DNA of 64,000 bases from an uncultured Prevotellaceae bacterium. GTDB taxonomy: Bacteria; Bacteroidota; Bacteroidia; Bacteroidales; Bacteroidaceae. Positions 45,768-55,250 of this stretch are shown piece after piece. Numbering within the stretch: the first letter of the stretch is position 1; each line of letters begins with the position of its first letter. The notes under the pieces are model-generated. The model was not told where the DNA came from, made no database searches, and saw nothing but the letters and a program-made list of their open reading frames with translations. The stretch is from contig CALCEL010000082.1 of NCBI GenBank assembly GCA_937900485.1, positions 4,926 through 68,925 of the forward strand, in the 5' to 3' direction. The position numbers and the translations under genes were made by a program.

Positions 45768-47069
45768 TCACAGAGCCATGAGGAATGCCTTAAAGTCCTC
45801 AAAACGAGACGACATTGGCACAGACTGCTTCTCGCCCTTCATGAAAGCGGCAAGCTTGGCAGGTATCTCTATACTGTCACCCAGTATCTTATCTACAGTA
45901 TCCTTGAACTTTGCGGGATGCGCAGTCTCAAGGAATACGCCAACCTCGCCTTGTCTAAGTCCCATCTCCAGTGCTTTGAATCCGCACGCTCCGTGTGGGT
46001 CACACACATATCCTGTGCTATTCCTCACCTGACGTATCGTATCCGCTATTTGCTCATCAGAGTAAGTGGCACCAGATATGTCACTGCATATCGCCTCATG
46101 ACTCTTACCGTAAAGGTCATATATTCTTGCGAAGTTGGAAGGGTCCCCCACATCCATGGCGTTGGCTATGGTCTGGACAGACGGTTTCGGAGAATATTCA
46201 CCCGTAGCGAGATACTTAAAGAACACGTCATTGGCATTGTTGGCTGCAATAAAACGGCTCACCGGCAGACCCATCCTCTTACCGAATAGAGCAGAACAAA
46301 TGTTGCCGAAGTTGCCTGATGGCACACATACCACTAACTTGTCTGCCAGTCCCCTCTTCTTCATCTGAGCATAAGCATAGAAGTAATAGAATGACTGAGG
46401 GAGGAAACGAGCCACATTTATGGAGTTGGCGGAAGTAAGTCGCATATGTGAGTTCACCTCCTCATCCATGAACGCAGACTTCACCAAAGCCTGACAGTCG
46501 TCAAACACACCATCAACCTCAATAGCTGTGATGTTCTTACCAAGAGTGGTGAACTGACACTCTTGTATAGGACTAACCTTGCCCTTAGGGTAGAGCACGA
46601 AAACTTTGATGCCTTCCACACCTAAGAATCCATTGGCCACAGCTGAGCCTGTATCTCCGGAAGTGGCCACCAACACGTTAACCTCTTCCTTGCCCTGTTT
46701 CTTAAGGAAGTACTGAAGCAGACGAGCCATGAAACGGGCACCGACATCCTTAAAGGCAAGTGTCGGTCCGTGGAAAAGTTCCAGACTGTATATGTTATCC
46801 GTCACCTTGACCGCAGGCACATCGAACGACAACGTGTCGTAGACTATGTTCTTAAGGCTCTCAGCATCAACATCCTCGCCAAAGAATGCCTCAGCAACCG
46901 TATATGCTATTTCCTGAAAGGACAGATTCTCAATATTATCAAAAAATGACTGTGGCAACGGCTTGATTCTCTCTGGCATATACAATCCTCTATCCTCTGC
47001 CAGACCTTTCACCACCGCCTTTTCCAGCGTTGCGATAGGCGCCTTGCCATTTGTACTGTAGTATTTCAT
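45768..47069 (-). CDS. thrC: Threonine synthase
   Basis: 433 residues, full length. PLP enzyme converting O-phosphohomoserine to threonine; the Schiff-base Lys is K107 in HGPTLAFKDVGARF. Other marks are MKYYSTNGKAP at the start, VATSGDTGSAVANGF, TSANSINVARFLPQ and VCVPSGNFGNICS. It is the third gene of the threonine set (thrA, kinase, thrC) with a 154-bp gap to the kinase, and the 7TM-HD gene follows after 87 bp. Confidence 0.96.
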   Translation of the reverse strand: MKYYSTNGKAPIATLEKAVVKGLAEDRGLYMPERIKPLPQSFFDNIENLSFQEIAYTVAEAFFGEDVDAESLKNIVYDTLSFDVPAVKVTDNIYSLELFHGPTLAFKDVGARFMARLLQYFLKKQGKEEVNVLVATSGDTGSAVANGFLGVEGIKVFVLYPKGKVSPIQECQFTTLGKNITAIEVDGVFDDCQALVKSAFMDEEVNSHMRLTSANSINVARFLPQSFYYFYAYAQMKKRGLADKLVVCVPSGNFGNICSALFGKRMGLPVSRFIAANNANDVFFKYLATGEYSPKPSVQTIANAMDVGDPSNFARIYDLYGKSHEAICSDISGATYSDEQIADTIRQVRNSTGYVCDPHGACGFKALEMGLRQGEVGVFLETAHPAKFKDTVDKILGDSIEIPAKLAAFMKGEKQSVPMSSRFEDFKAFLMAL

Positions 47070-47223
47070 ATTACAAAAACTGTTTTTATCACGCTGTGAC
47101 CAAGCAGCCTAATCAACACATGCCGAATGACGACTGTCTCACTATTATGATATGGTGCGCGAAGTTAGTAAGTATTCACCAAATAAAAAAAATAATGCTA
47201 AATAAAGTTAAAAGGACACTGAC

Positions 47224-48510
47224 TTACATCACGTCCATGAACGCGCGTATGAAACCGTCTTTTTCCAGTAAGCCATACGCTCCATTCTGACATGCCGTCT
47301 CGTCAAACGTCTTCACGCTGTCACTCTCGAGCCCCGGCGCATAGATGAGGAACGGTATCGGCTGATTGGTGTGAGTGCGAAGCGCCACCGGCGTCGGATG
47401 GTCTGGCAATACTGCTATGGCCACCTTCTCGTCCCACTTGCTCACCTCTTCATATACAGGTCCAATGATACGCTTGTCCAAATTCTCTATCGTCATCAAC
47501 TTCAGCTTCAGGTCACCATCATGACCTGCCTCATCACTCGCTTCAACATGCAAGTACACGAAGTCGTCTGTTTTCAATGCTTCAACAGCTGCCGCAGCCT
47601 TTCCCTCGTAGTTTGTGTCATAGAGTCCAGTGGCTCCATCAACGTCAATGCACCTCAGTCCTGCATAGCGTCCTATGCCTCTTATGAGGTCGACAGCTGT
47701 GATCACCGCTCCTTTCTTTATTTGAGGGAAAGTTTCCGGTAATGTCTTCATGTGAGGCCTGTATCCGCCAGCCCAAGGCCAAATACTATTGGCAGGATCC
47801 CTGCCCTCAGCCACACGGTTGAGGTTGAGAGGATGAGTGGCAAGCAGTTGCTGCGATTTTTCTATCATATAATTAATAAGCTCAGCTGTCTGCGTTGCGC
47901 TCAACTTTGTCTTTCTCTCACCAGCCTCAATGGCTTGTTTCTCAGCATCAAGGTCTGGCTTAACGAGTGCCGGTCTCCATGGCTTCAAAGGAATGTCATG
48001 AGGCGGTGTACATTTGAGGTATTTACTTCCACCATTGATAACGAGTAAATGACGATACTGCACACCAGTATAAAAATGTACCACGTCGCCGTACTTAGCA
48101 CACAACTCAGCATCCTTGGCAAGTCGCTCCTGAAGGAACTTAATCAGCACGTCACCTTCCTCAGTCTCCAGACGTCCACATGAGTGGTTCTTGATATTGT
48201 CGCCCTCTATACATATTATATTACAGCGAATAGCCATGTCGTCCGGACCTAACTCGACACCTATGCTGGCAGCCTCAAGCGGGCCTCTACCCTCATACAC
48301 CTCACTTTGGTCATATCCCAGGATGCTGGAGTTAGCCACCTCGCTGCCAGGATGAAAACCATCGGGAACAGTCTTGAGCATACCCGTTCTGCCCTTCTCG
48401 GCCAGCATATCCATGTATGGCGTGTAAGCGTACTGTAAAAGTGTCTTTCCTCCGAGTGACTCCACTGGCCAATCTGCCATACCGTCACCCAATATAATGA
48501 TATGTTTCAT
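47224..48510 (-). CDS. apgM: Cofactor-independent phosphoglycerate mutase family, proposed homoserine kinase
   Basis: 428 residues of the alkaline-phosphatase superfamily (ApgM type). Metal and nucleophile motifs are clear: IILGDGMADWP at the start, GSEVANSSILGYD (nucleophile Ser), HVEASDEAGHDGD and VLPDHPTPVALRTHTN. In Bacteroidetes this branch is the proposed homoserine kinase that stands in for ThrB. Its position between thrA and thrC, with no GHMP-type thrB nearby, supports that here; a true phosphoglycerate mutase cannot be excluded from sequence alone. Confidence 0.88.
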   Translation of the reverse strand: MKHIIILGDGMADWPVESLGGKTLLQYAYTPYMDMLAEKGRTGMLKTVPDGFHPGSEVANSSILGYDQSEVYEGRGPLEAASIGVELGPDDMAIRCNIICIEGDNIKNHSCGRLETEEGDVLIKFLQERLAKDAELCAKYGDVVHFYTGVQYRHLLVINGGSKYLKCTPPHDIPLKPWRPALVKPDLDAEKQAIEAGERKTKLSATQTAELINYMIEKSQQLLATHPLNLNRVAEGRDPANSIWPWAGGYRPHMKTLPETFPQIKKGAVITAVDLIRGIGRYAGLRCIDVDGATGLYDTNYEGKAAAAVEALKTDDFVYLHVEASDEAGHDGDLKLKLMTIENLDKRIIGPVYEEVSKWDEKVAIAVLPDHPTPVALRTHTNQPIPFLIYAPGLESDSVKTFDETACQNGAYGLLEKDGFIRAFMDVM

Positions 48511-48599
48511 CTTATTACTCTGTTTTAAGATGGGCTACGGAAACACTTGACATAGCCCAAACGTACGTTACTTTACGGCTGTGACAAAGTCGTCACACA

Positions 48600-51080
48600 T
48601 TAAATATTTGCTATTGACATGATATCAGCGAATACACCGGCGGCAGTAACACTTGCTCCGGCTCCGTATCCTTGTATCAGCATCGGATACTGGTTGTAAC
48701 GCTCTGTGGTTATCATAATAATGTTGTTGCTGCCCTCAAGCCCATAGAAAGGATGATGCTCATCCACCTTCTTCAGTGACACACTACCCTTTCCGTTCTC
48801 CAATGTCGCCACGAAACGCCATCTCATCTTATCTGCCTCGAGTCGCCTTCTCTCTGTTTCAAAACGTTCATCGACACTTGGAAGGTTCTTCCAAAAATCG
48901 TCCAAGGTTCCATCAAAGAATGACTGTGGTATAATCAGTTCCTTAGACACATCCTCCTGACTCAGTCTGTAGCCTGCCTCACGTGAAAGAATGACGAGTT
49001 TTCTGATCACATCCTGTCCGCTCAAGTCAACACGAGGGTCTGGCTCGGCATATCCTTCTTCCTTTGATAGCCTCACAGTCTCTGAGAAAGGAACGTCCTT
49101 CGAGATCTTGTTGAAGATATAGTTGAGTGTACCGCTGAGCACCGCCTCAATCTTAACAATCTTATCACCAGAGTTACACAAGTCGTTGATAGTATTGATG
49201 ATAGGCAATCCAGCACCCACGTTTGTCTCAAAAAGGAACTTCACACCTCTCTGACGAGCCGTGGTCTTCAAGGCTATGTAGTTATCAAAATCACCTGACG
49301 CTGCAATCTTATTGGCTGCCACAACAGATATATTGTGCATGAGGAAGTCATGATAAAGCTGAGGGACCTCATCACTGGCAGTACAGTCAACAAACACGCT
49401 GTTGAAGATATTCATACCAATAACCTCATCCTTGAGACGCTGAGTGTTGCTAACATCTGACGTCTTTATGAACTCCCTAAGTTTATTGATTGAGAAGTCA
49501 TGCCCGTCAGAGAAAACAGTGAGGTCGATGCCGTTTCTGTCAAACGTGGCATTATGTCCACTGGCTATACCGACCACGTTAATCTTCAGGTTACGCTCTT
49601 TCATCAGTTTCTTCTGCTGTCCCGCTATCTGTTCCAAAAGACTACCTCCAACAGTTCCTATTCCACAGATGAACACGTTCAGTACTTGATACTCTGAAAG
49701 AAAGAACGAGTCATGTATGACGTTGAGACTCTTCCTTAGTGATTTCTTCTCAACCACGAACGAGATGTTCGTCTCACTGGCTCCCTGTGCGCAAGCTATA
49801 ACGCTTATACCATTACGTCCTAACGTACCGAACAACTTACCTGCAATACCTGGCGTGTGTTTCATATTCTCACCAACAATGGCAATCGTGGCAAGGTCAC
49901 GTTCAAGCTTCATCTTGAACATCGCACCCAATTCAATCTCTTTGGCAAACTCTCCATTGAGTACCTCGCACGCCGCATCGGCGTCCTCATTACGTACTCC
50001 GATGGAAGTGCTGTTCTCCGATGAAGCCTGACTGACGAGGAACACACTAATTCCGTTCGCCGCCAACGCCGTGAAAATACGCTGGTTGACGCCTATCACA
50101 CCAACCATGGAGAGGCCACTAACAGTAATCAGACTTGTGTCATTAATGCTTGAGATACCTTTAATGGCTCTGGCAGACTTGTCACTGTCAGCTGTGATAA
50201 TAGTACCACGATCCTCTGGATGGAACGTATTCTTGATTAGTATAGGTATATTCTTAACATACACAGGATATATTGTTGGTGGATAGACAACTTTGGCGCC
50301 GAAATTACAAAGTTCGGTGGCCTCTACGTACGACAACTGATCGATAGGATAAGCCGTATTAATAACACGAGGGTCAGCCGTCATGAATCCACTCACATCA
50401 GTCCATATCTCTAACACCTTAGCGTCAAGGGTGGCGGCAAGAATGGCTGCTGTATAGTCCGAACCTCCTCTGCCAAGATTAGTGATCTCCGACGTATTAG
50501 CATCCGTGGAAATGAATCCTCCGGTCAGACACACCTTATGGCCAGCCTTGCCACTGACGAAATCAGCGAATGCCTGTTTTATGAGCGGAGTGGAGACGCT
50601 GTTACTGAAGAAGTTCTTACCATGCTTTTTCTTCGTCTTGATAAACTCAAGTGAATTGTACCACTTAGCGCTATCTATAAGAGTCGCTACTATATTGCTG
50701 GAAATACGCTCACCGAATGAGACTATGGTGTTACCAGTCTTCTCGCTAAGGTCACCTATCAAAAACACTCCCTGATAAATTCCTTTGAGTTGCTCGAGCA
50801 AATCGTCAACGGTATCAGTGAGAGTCTTACGTTTAGCAGGGTCGGTGATGATCGCGTCTATCATGGCATGATGACGGTCTACCATCTCGGTATATGAGGT
50901 GAGGTATGCGGTGTCACCGGTGACAGCAAGCTTTGATGTAGCTATGAGTTTATCTGTTATGCCACCCAGAGCTGACACGACTACAACTACAGGCTCGTCG
51001 CATGCCTCCACGATTTTCTTCAGATTAAGAATGCTTTCTACGGAACCGACTGAAGTTCCGCCAAATTTCATTACTTTCAT
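48600..51080 (-). CDS. thrA: Bifunctional aspartokinase / homoserine dehydrogenase
   Basis: 826 residues. The N-terminal aspartokinase starts VMKFGGTSVGSVES, with LTGGFI, GRGGSDYTAAILA and EIWTDVSGFMTADPR; two ACT-like regulatory repeats lie about 310-455 (LITVSGLSMVGVIG, IAIVGENMKHTPGIAGK). The homoserine dehydrogenase starts VFICGIGTVGGSLLEQI and includes VVAANKIA and EAVLSGTLNYIF. Together they catalyse the first and third steps from aspartate to homoserine. A good promoter lies just upstream, with a leader of about 26 nt, too short for an attenuator, so feedback through the ACT region is the likely control. Confidence 0.96.
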   Translation of the reverse strand: MKVMKFGGTSVGSVESILNLKKIVEACDEPVVVVVSALGGITDKLIATSKLAVTGDTAYLTSYTEMVDRHHAMIDAIITDPAKRKTLTDTVDDLLEQLKGIYQGVFLIGDLSEKTGNTIVSFGERISSNIVATLIDSAKWYNSLEFIKTKKKHGKNFFSNSVSTPLIKQAFADFVSGKAGHKVCLTGGFISTDANTSEITNLGRGGSDYTAAILAATLDAKVLEIWTDVSGFMTADPRVINTAYPIDQLSYVEATELCNFGAKVVYPPTIYPVYVKNIPILIKNTFHPEDRGTIITADSDKSARAIKGISSINDTSLITVSGLSMVGVIGVNQRIFTALAANGISVFLVSQASSENSTSIGVRNEDADAACEVLNGEFAKEIELGAMFKMKLERDLATIAIVGENMKHTPGIAGKLFGTLGRNGISVIACAQGASETNISFVVEKKSLRKSLNVIHDSFFLSEYQVLNVFICGIGTVGGSLLEQIAGQQKKLMKERNLKINVVGIASGHNATFDRNGIDLTVFSDGHDFSINKLREFIKTSDVSNTQRLKDEVIGMNIFNSVFVDCTASDEVPQLYHDFLMHNISVVAANKIAASGDFDNYIALKTTARQRGVKFLFETNVGAGLPIINTINDLCNSGDKIVKIEAVLSGTLNYIFNKISKDVPFSETVRLSKEEGYAEPDPRVDLSGQDVIRKLVILSREAGYRLSQEDVSKELIIPQSFFDGTLDDFWKNLPSVDERFETERRRLEADKMRWRFVATLENGKGSVSLKKVDEHHPFYGLEGSNNIIMITTERYNQYPMLIQGYGAGASVTAAGVFADIMSIANI

Positions 51081-51112
51081 TTTTTAGTTATAACTGTAAT
51101 TGAACTTGCCCA

Positions 51113-51143
51113 CAAAATTAAGTGTTTTTCATTTACCAACAAA
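51113..51143 (-). promoter_or_regulatory. Promoter of the threonine genes
   Basis: TTTG (51143-51140), exactly 19 bp, then TAATTTTG (51120-51113) on the minus strand: a full consensus match. The start would be near 51106. The other 230 bp up to the priA stop shows no ORF or terminator that I can see. Confidence 0.75.
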
Positions 51144-51374
51144 GGTTTTTCCTCTAAATGACAGCCTTACATTATGAATTAAAAGTAAACATTATAATTA
51201 TTGTATTATTTTGTCACGATACCACCACAAAAAGGCTACAGTCTGCAAGCACAACTCTTAAAATACTATCTACAGTGACATACCGTCTGATTGACACAAA
51301 TATCATTTCAATTTAAGCCACGTACGAAGAAAGACACACGACTTTACAAGCAAGTTATAACTGACAAGATGATA

Positions 51375-53402
51375 TCACATTGGATCGACATCATAATAAA
51401 TTGTAAGTCCGTGTGCAACTGTCTGTGACAACATCTGGTCTCTCACCGAAGATAGACAAGAGCGAACAGCATCTGTCGGCGCCTTGACATCGACCTTTAT
51501 CATTATCTTACGTATGTACATCGACTTAATCCTACCTACCGGAGGACTGTCCGGTCCGAGCACTTTGTCGCCAAAGAATGTCCTCAGCCTCATTGCCATC
51601 TCTTCAGACAGATGTTCCAACAGATTATTCTCACGATGACGTAAAAAGACATTGATGAGACGGAAGAAAGGAGGATAATTGAACAATTTACGTTCTTGCA
51701 TCTGATCATAGAACATCCCCCAGAAGTCGTTATTCACAATCTGTCTTATTATATCAGTGTCGGCGCTATGCGTCTGCAGGATAACCCTACCCTGACGTCC
51801 TCTTCTGCCAGCTCGACCAGCCACCTGCGACAAGGTATGGAACGCCCTCTCGTAGCTTCTGAAGTCTGGCTGATTAAGCATAGTATCAGCGTCCAATATA
51901 CCAACCACACTCACATTGTCGAAGTCCAATCCCTTCGTCACCATCTGCGTTCCCACAAGCACATCAGCCTGGTGATCTGCGAACTGACTTATAATGGTCT
52001 CATATGACAATCGTGACCGTGTTGTGTCAAGATCCATACGTAGCACTCTAGCCTCCGGCATCAACGATATCACCAAATCTTCCACTTTCTCCGTACCCAA
52101 TCCCTTATTGATGAAACGCTTCTCCTCGCACGCAGGGCACACATCTGGAATGGCATATGTGCGTCCACAATAATGACATGTCATCTGATTGCTTTCCTTA
52201 TGATATGTCAACGAGACATCGCAATGCTCGCACCTCGGCACCCAACCACAGCATTTACACTCGATGAAGTTGGAATACCCTCGTCTATTTTGGAACAATA
52301 TGACCTGTTCACCTGCCGACACTGCGTCACGCATCGCTGTTACAAGTTCATCGGAGAAAGGCCCTTTCATCAGTTTCTTTCTCCTCAACTCCTTAACATC
52401 AACAATTTGTATTTCCGGCAGACGCACATCATTGTATCTCTTCGTCAGCTGCACATAACCATATCGACCTTTTCTCGCTAAATGGTATACCTCAAAACTC
52501 GGTGTGGCAGTACCTAGAAGAACAGAGGCTCCATACATACGAGCAAGCACGAGAGCGGCGTTACGTCCATTGTAGCGTGGAGCTGGCTCTTGTTGTTTGT
52601 AGGAAGTCTCATGCTCCTCATCTACGATGACCAACCCTAAATTGGTAAAAGGCAAGAACACAGACGAACGCACTCCAAGCACCAACATCGGCGGACGCTC
52701 TTCCAGCATACCCTGATACACCCTTACACGTTGAGTATCAGTGAACTTAGAATGATAGACACACATATCACCGCCAAACACCTTGTTCAATCTATCTGTG
52801 ATTTGTGTGGTAAGCGCTATCTCCGGGAGCATATACAATACCTGCTTACCCTCGGATATCGTTTTCTTTATCAGTTTAATGTATATCTCCGTCTTGCCAC
52901 TGGACGTCACCCCGTGCAGAAGCGTTACATTGTGCGTTGTGAAAGAATCACATATCTCTTCATAAGCCTTCGACTGAGCCTCAGACAATACGGACGAAGC
53001 AATCTGCAACGACAAGTCACCGACAACAGCAGACTTCGTCCTGCGTCTCTTCTTATCCGCTTTCATGGCATCACCATCCTTCGGTTTCATTCCTCCCGGC
53101 AACGCTGCGTTGAACACCTCACCCACCGAGCAGATATAATAGTCAGCTATCCAACGCCAGAACTCGAACTGTTTGTCCGTTACCACAGGCTTCTTGTCGA
53201 GAAGCGTCACTACAGATTTCACCTCCGCAAAGTCTGGACATCTATCATGTACCTCACACACCACAGCAGTGTATACTTTTTTGGGGCCAAACGGCACAAC
53301 AACACGACACCCCCGCTTAATGTCGTCCTTCATATCCTCAGGAACGGCATAAGTGAAAGTGTCGTGCAGTGGAAGTGGTAATATGACGTCTGCGTAAAGC
53401 AT
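51375..53402 (-). CDS. priA: Primosomal protein N' (replication restart helicase)
   Basis: 675 residues from the ATG at 53402, a little shorter than E. coli PriA. PriA restarts stalled replication forks. The N-terminal DNA-binding domain (MLYADVILPLPLHDTFTYAVP) is followed by Walker A GVTSSGKTE (164-172), DEEH, LLGTATPS, a zinc-binding segment with four CxxC pairs (CKCC, CEHC, CHYC, CPAC), and the helicase C half VLVGTQMVTKGLDFDNV and QVAGRAGRRG. It lies 294 bp downstream of the thrA start on the same strand. Confidence 0.95.
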   Translation of the reverse strand: MLYADVILPLPLHDTFTYAVPEDMKDDIKRGCRVVVPFGPKKVYTAVVCEVHDRCPDFAEVKSVVTLLDKKPVVTDKQFEFWRWIADYYICSVGEVFNAALPGGMKPKDGDAMKADKKRRRTKSAVVGDLSLQIASSVLSEAQSKAYEEICDSFTTHNVTLLHGVTSSGKTEIYIKLIKKTISEGKQVLYMLPEIALTTQITDRLNKVFGGDMCVYHSKFTDTQRVRVYQGMLEERPPMLVLGVRSSVFLPFTNLGLVIVDEEHETSYKQQEPAPRYNGRNAALVLARMYGASVLLGTATPSFEVYHLARKGRYGYVQLTKRYNDVRLPEIQIVDVKELRRKKLMKGPFSDELVTAMRDAVSAGEQVILFQNRRGYSNFIECKCCGWVPRCEHCDVSLTYHKESNQMTCHYCGRTYAIPDVCPACEEKRFINKGLGTEKVEDLVISLMPEARVLRMDLDTTRSRLSYETIISQFADHQADVLVGTQMVTKGLDFDNVSVVGILDADTMLNQPDFRSYERAFHTLSQVAGRAGRRGRQGRVILQTHSADTDIIRQIVNNDFWGMFYDQMQERKLFNYPPFFRLINVFLRHRENNLLEHLSEEMAMRLRTFFGDKVLGPDSPPVGRIKSMYIRKIMIKVDVKAPTDAVRSCLSSVRDQMLSQTVAHGLTIYYDVDPM

Positions 53403-53465
53403 CACGACCGCGTTATGTCATATCTTCTTATGTGGCACATCGTCACAGACACGTCCTATCAATCA

Positions 53466-54032
53466 TCAAAAGAGATAAGTCAAATGAATCTGATGGTTAT
53501 GATTCTTAAAGTTTAGGTCTGTCACCTTTGCTGTTGCAGTATTACCGCAAGGGATGTTATAAGTATAACCTAAGCGTATCTTACTGAGCACAGTAAAACC
53601 TCCCCCAATATTCCAGGAGAACTGTGATGAGCGAAGTGTGTACTGAGCAGTGTCGAACACGTCGTTATCACCAATACTCCATGCGAACTGAGGACCTGTA
53701 GCGAGATACAAGCTAGCGAGAGAACTAAAACCTATAGTGTATTTTAAGTTGATAGGAAGGTCTATATACTGCATAGAGGCATCCTCACCGTTTCTCTTCA
53801 CACTTCTGTTGTCATACAACACAGCGATATCCGCACCAAGACCGGCTAAAGGAATGGTGATATCCATCTGTGGTCCCAGGAAAAAACCACAACGATTACT
53901 TGAACTCACGAGAGACTCATCAAATGACACGTTAGAGATGTTAAGACCAGCCTTTAGGCCAAAATTGATTTGAGCGTCCGCCGGTAGACAAAGAACCAAG
54001 GCGGCAATGAATGACAAAATAATTTTCTTCAT
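53466..54032 (-). CDS. Outer-membrane beta-barrel protein (PorT/OmpW-like fold)
   Basis: 188 residues from the ATG at 54032, which gives a signal peptide (KKIILSFIAALVLCLPADA); a longer frame to 54113 has no such start. The mature protein QINFGLKAGLNISNVSF is the standard opening of the Bacteroidetes outer-membrane barrel family (PF13568-like). Alternating hydrophobic strands follow, such as GFFLGPQMDITIP and INLKYTIGFSSLASLYLATG, and the last residues IHLTYLF end in an aromatic, typical for barrel insertion. Cargo or partner unknown. It lies 63 bp upstream of priA on the same strand. Confidence 0.85.
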   Translation of the reverse strand: MKKIILSFIAALVLCLPADAQINFGLKAGLNISNVSFDESLVSSSNRCGFFLGPQMDITIPLAGLGADIAVLYDNRSVKRNGEDASMQYIDLPINLKYTIGFSSLASLYLATGPQFAWSIGDNDVFDTAQYTLRSSQFSWNIGGGFTVLSKIRLGYTYNIPCGNTATAKVTDLNFKNHNHQIHLTYLF

Positions 54033-54185
54033 TTGAATACTATTTGTTTTTGTTGACGCCGCAAAGGAAAAAAAATTATTTGAAACAAGAAAATAAAGTG
54101 AGTAAAAACACACTGGAGCCCTACGCTGTTCATAACTTTTTCAAAAAAAAAACATTGAATTCATGGGGATATGTGGCGGAATGCT

Positions 54186-54193
54186 TATTTTTG
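54186..54193 (+). promoter_or_regulatory. -7 box of the division and cell wall cluster
   Basis: TATTTTTG followed by C matches TAnnTTTG. No good -33 box was seen. The start would be near 54200, with a leader of about 104 nt before rsmH. Confidence 0.55.
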
Positions 54194-54303
54194 CATGATT
54201 TTCGGTTTCGGCGAAAGTAAAAGTTATACTTTTAAGCAAGCCGATGTGACACATTGGAAATCAACGTCAGCGTCAACGTAGTCGCTGAGGCATTGTTGTA
54301 AGA

Positions 54304-55215
54304 ATGGAGGAATCATCAACATATCACATACCGGTATTGCTCAAAGAGAGCGTTGACGGACTAAACATCGGCAAAGGAGGTGTCTTTGTAGATGTGACGT
54401 TCGGTGGCGGAGGACACAGCAGGGAGATTCTGTCACGTCTGGACGATGATGGTCATCTCTACGGATTTGACCAAGACAAAGATGCGGAGAAAAACGCAGA
54501 GAGCAATCCCAAGTTCACTTTCGTACGATCCAACTTTCGTTTCCTGAAGAATTTCATGACCTACCACGGCGTGTCCGAGATTGACGGACTGCTTGCCGAT
54601 CTCGGTGTGTCCTCTCATCATTTCGATGACAAAGACCGTGGTTTCTCATTCCGTTTTGACGGTAAGCTGGACATGCGCATGAACCAGAGGGCAAGGGTCA
54701 CAGCCGCAGACATCGTCAACAACTACGACGAGAAGAGACTTGCGGACATATTCTACTTCTACGGAGAGTTGAAAAATGCAAGGAAGCTCGCCTCGGTAAT
54801 CGCCACTGCGCGTAAGAGCAAGAAGATAGAGACCGTGGAAGAGTTCCTCGACGTGGTAAGACCACTGACAGGCAAAGACCGTGAGAAGAAAGACCTTGCG
54901 AAGGTTTTTCAGGCGCTGCGTATCGAGGTCAACGATGAGATGGCGGCGCTGAAGTCCATGCTCAAGTCAGCCACCGAGCTGCTTAAACCTGGAGGACGAC
55001 TGGTGGTCATCACCTACCACTCATTGGAGGACCGCATAGTGAAGAACATGATGAAGACAGGTAACACCGAAGGAACTGAGGACAAGGATTTCTTCGGACG
55101 AAGCAACTCGCCATTCAAGATTATCACAAACAAAGTCATCGTTCCTGACACAGGTGAACAGGAACGTAACCCGCGTTCCAGAAGCGCTAAACTGCGAATA
55201 GCAGAGAAGCTGTGA
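54304..55215 (+). CDS. rsmH: 16S rRNA (cytosine-1402-N4)-methyltransferase
   Basis: 303 residues. RsmH (MraW) methylates C1402 in the decoding centre of 16S rRNA. The SAM site is VDVTFGGGGHSREIL, and DLGVSSHHFDDKDRGFSFRFDGKLDMRMN and ITYHSLEDRIVK are family motifs. It is the first gene of the dcw cluster here; the usual mraZ is not found between it and the promoter. ftsL starts 35 bp later. Confidence 0.96.
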   Translation: MEESSTYHIPVLLKESVDGLNIGKGGVFVDVTFGGGGHSREILSRLDDDGHLYGFDQDKDAEKNAESNPKFTFVRSNFRFLKNFMTYHGVSEIDGLLADLGVSSHHFDDKDRGFSFRFDGKLDMRMNQRARVTAADIVNNYDEKRLADIFYFYGELKNARKLASVIATARKSKKIETVEEFLDVVRPLTGKDREKKDLAKVFQALRIEVNDEMAALKSMLKSATELLKPGGRLVVITYHSLEDRIVKNMMKTGNTEGTEDKDFFGRSNSPFKIITNKVIVPDTGEQERNPRSRSAKLRIAEKL

Positions 55216-55250
55216 GATGCAGTGCTTCAACGGACAGACAAGAGACACCG

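Noticed and set aside
47070..47223. A promoter for thrC in the kinase-thrC or upstream spacer
   Set aside because: The nearest candidate (TAACTTCG at 47167-47160) departs from the consensus and lies beyond a 12-bp spacing to CAAA; thrC is more likely read from the thrA promoter.
51081..51374. Threonine attenuator or riboswitch upstream of thrA
   Set aside because: The consensus promoter leaves only about 26 nt of leader, with no Thr-rich leader peptide or terminator hairpin.
55212..55250. GTG start for ftsL overlapping rsmH
   Set aside because: The ATG at 55251 follows the rsmH stop at a normal distance, and the extra residues (MRCSAS) read like shifted rsmH sequence.
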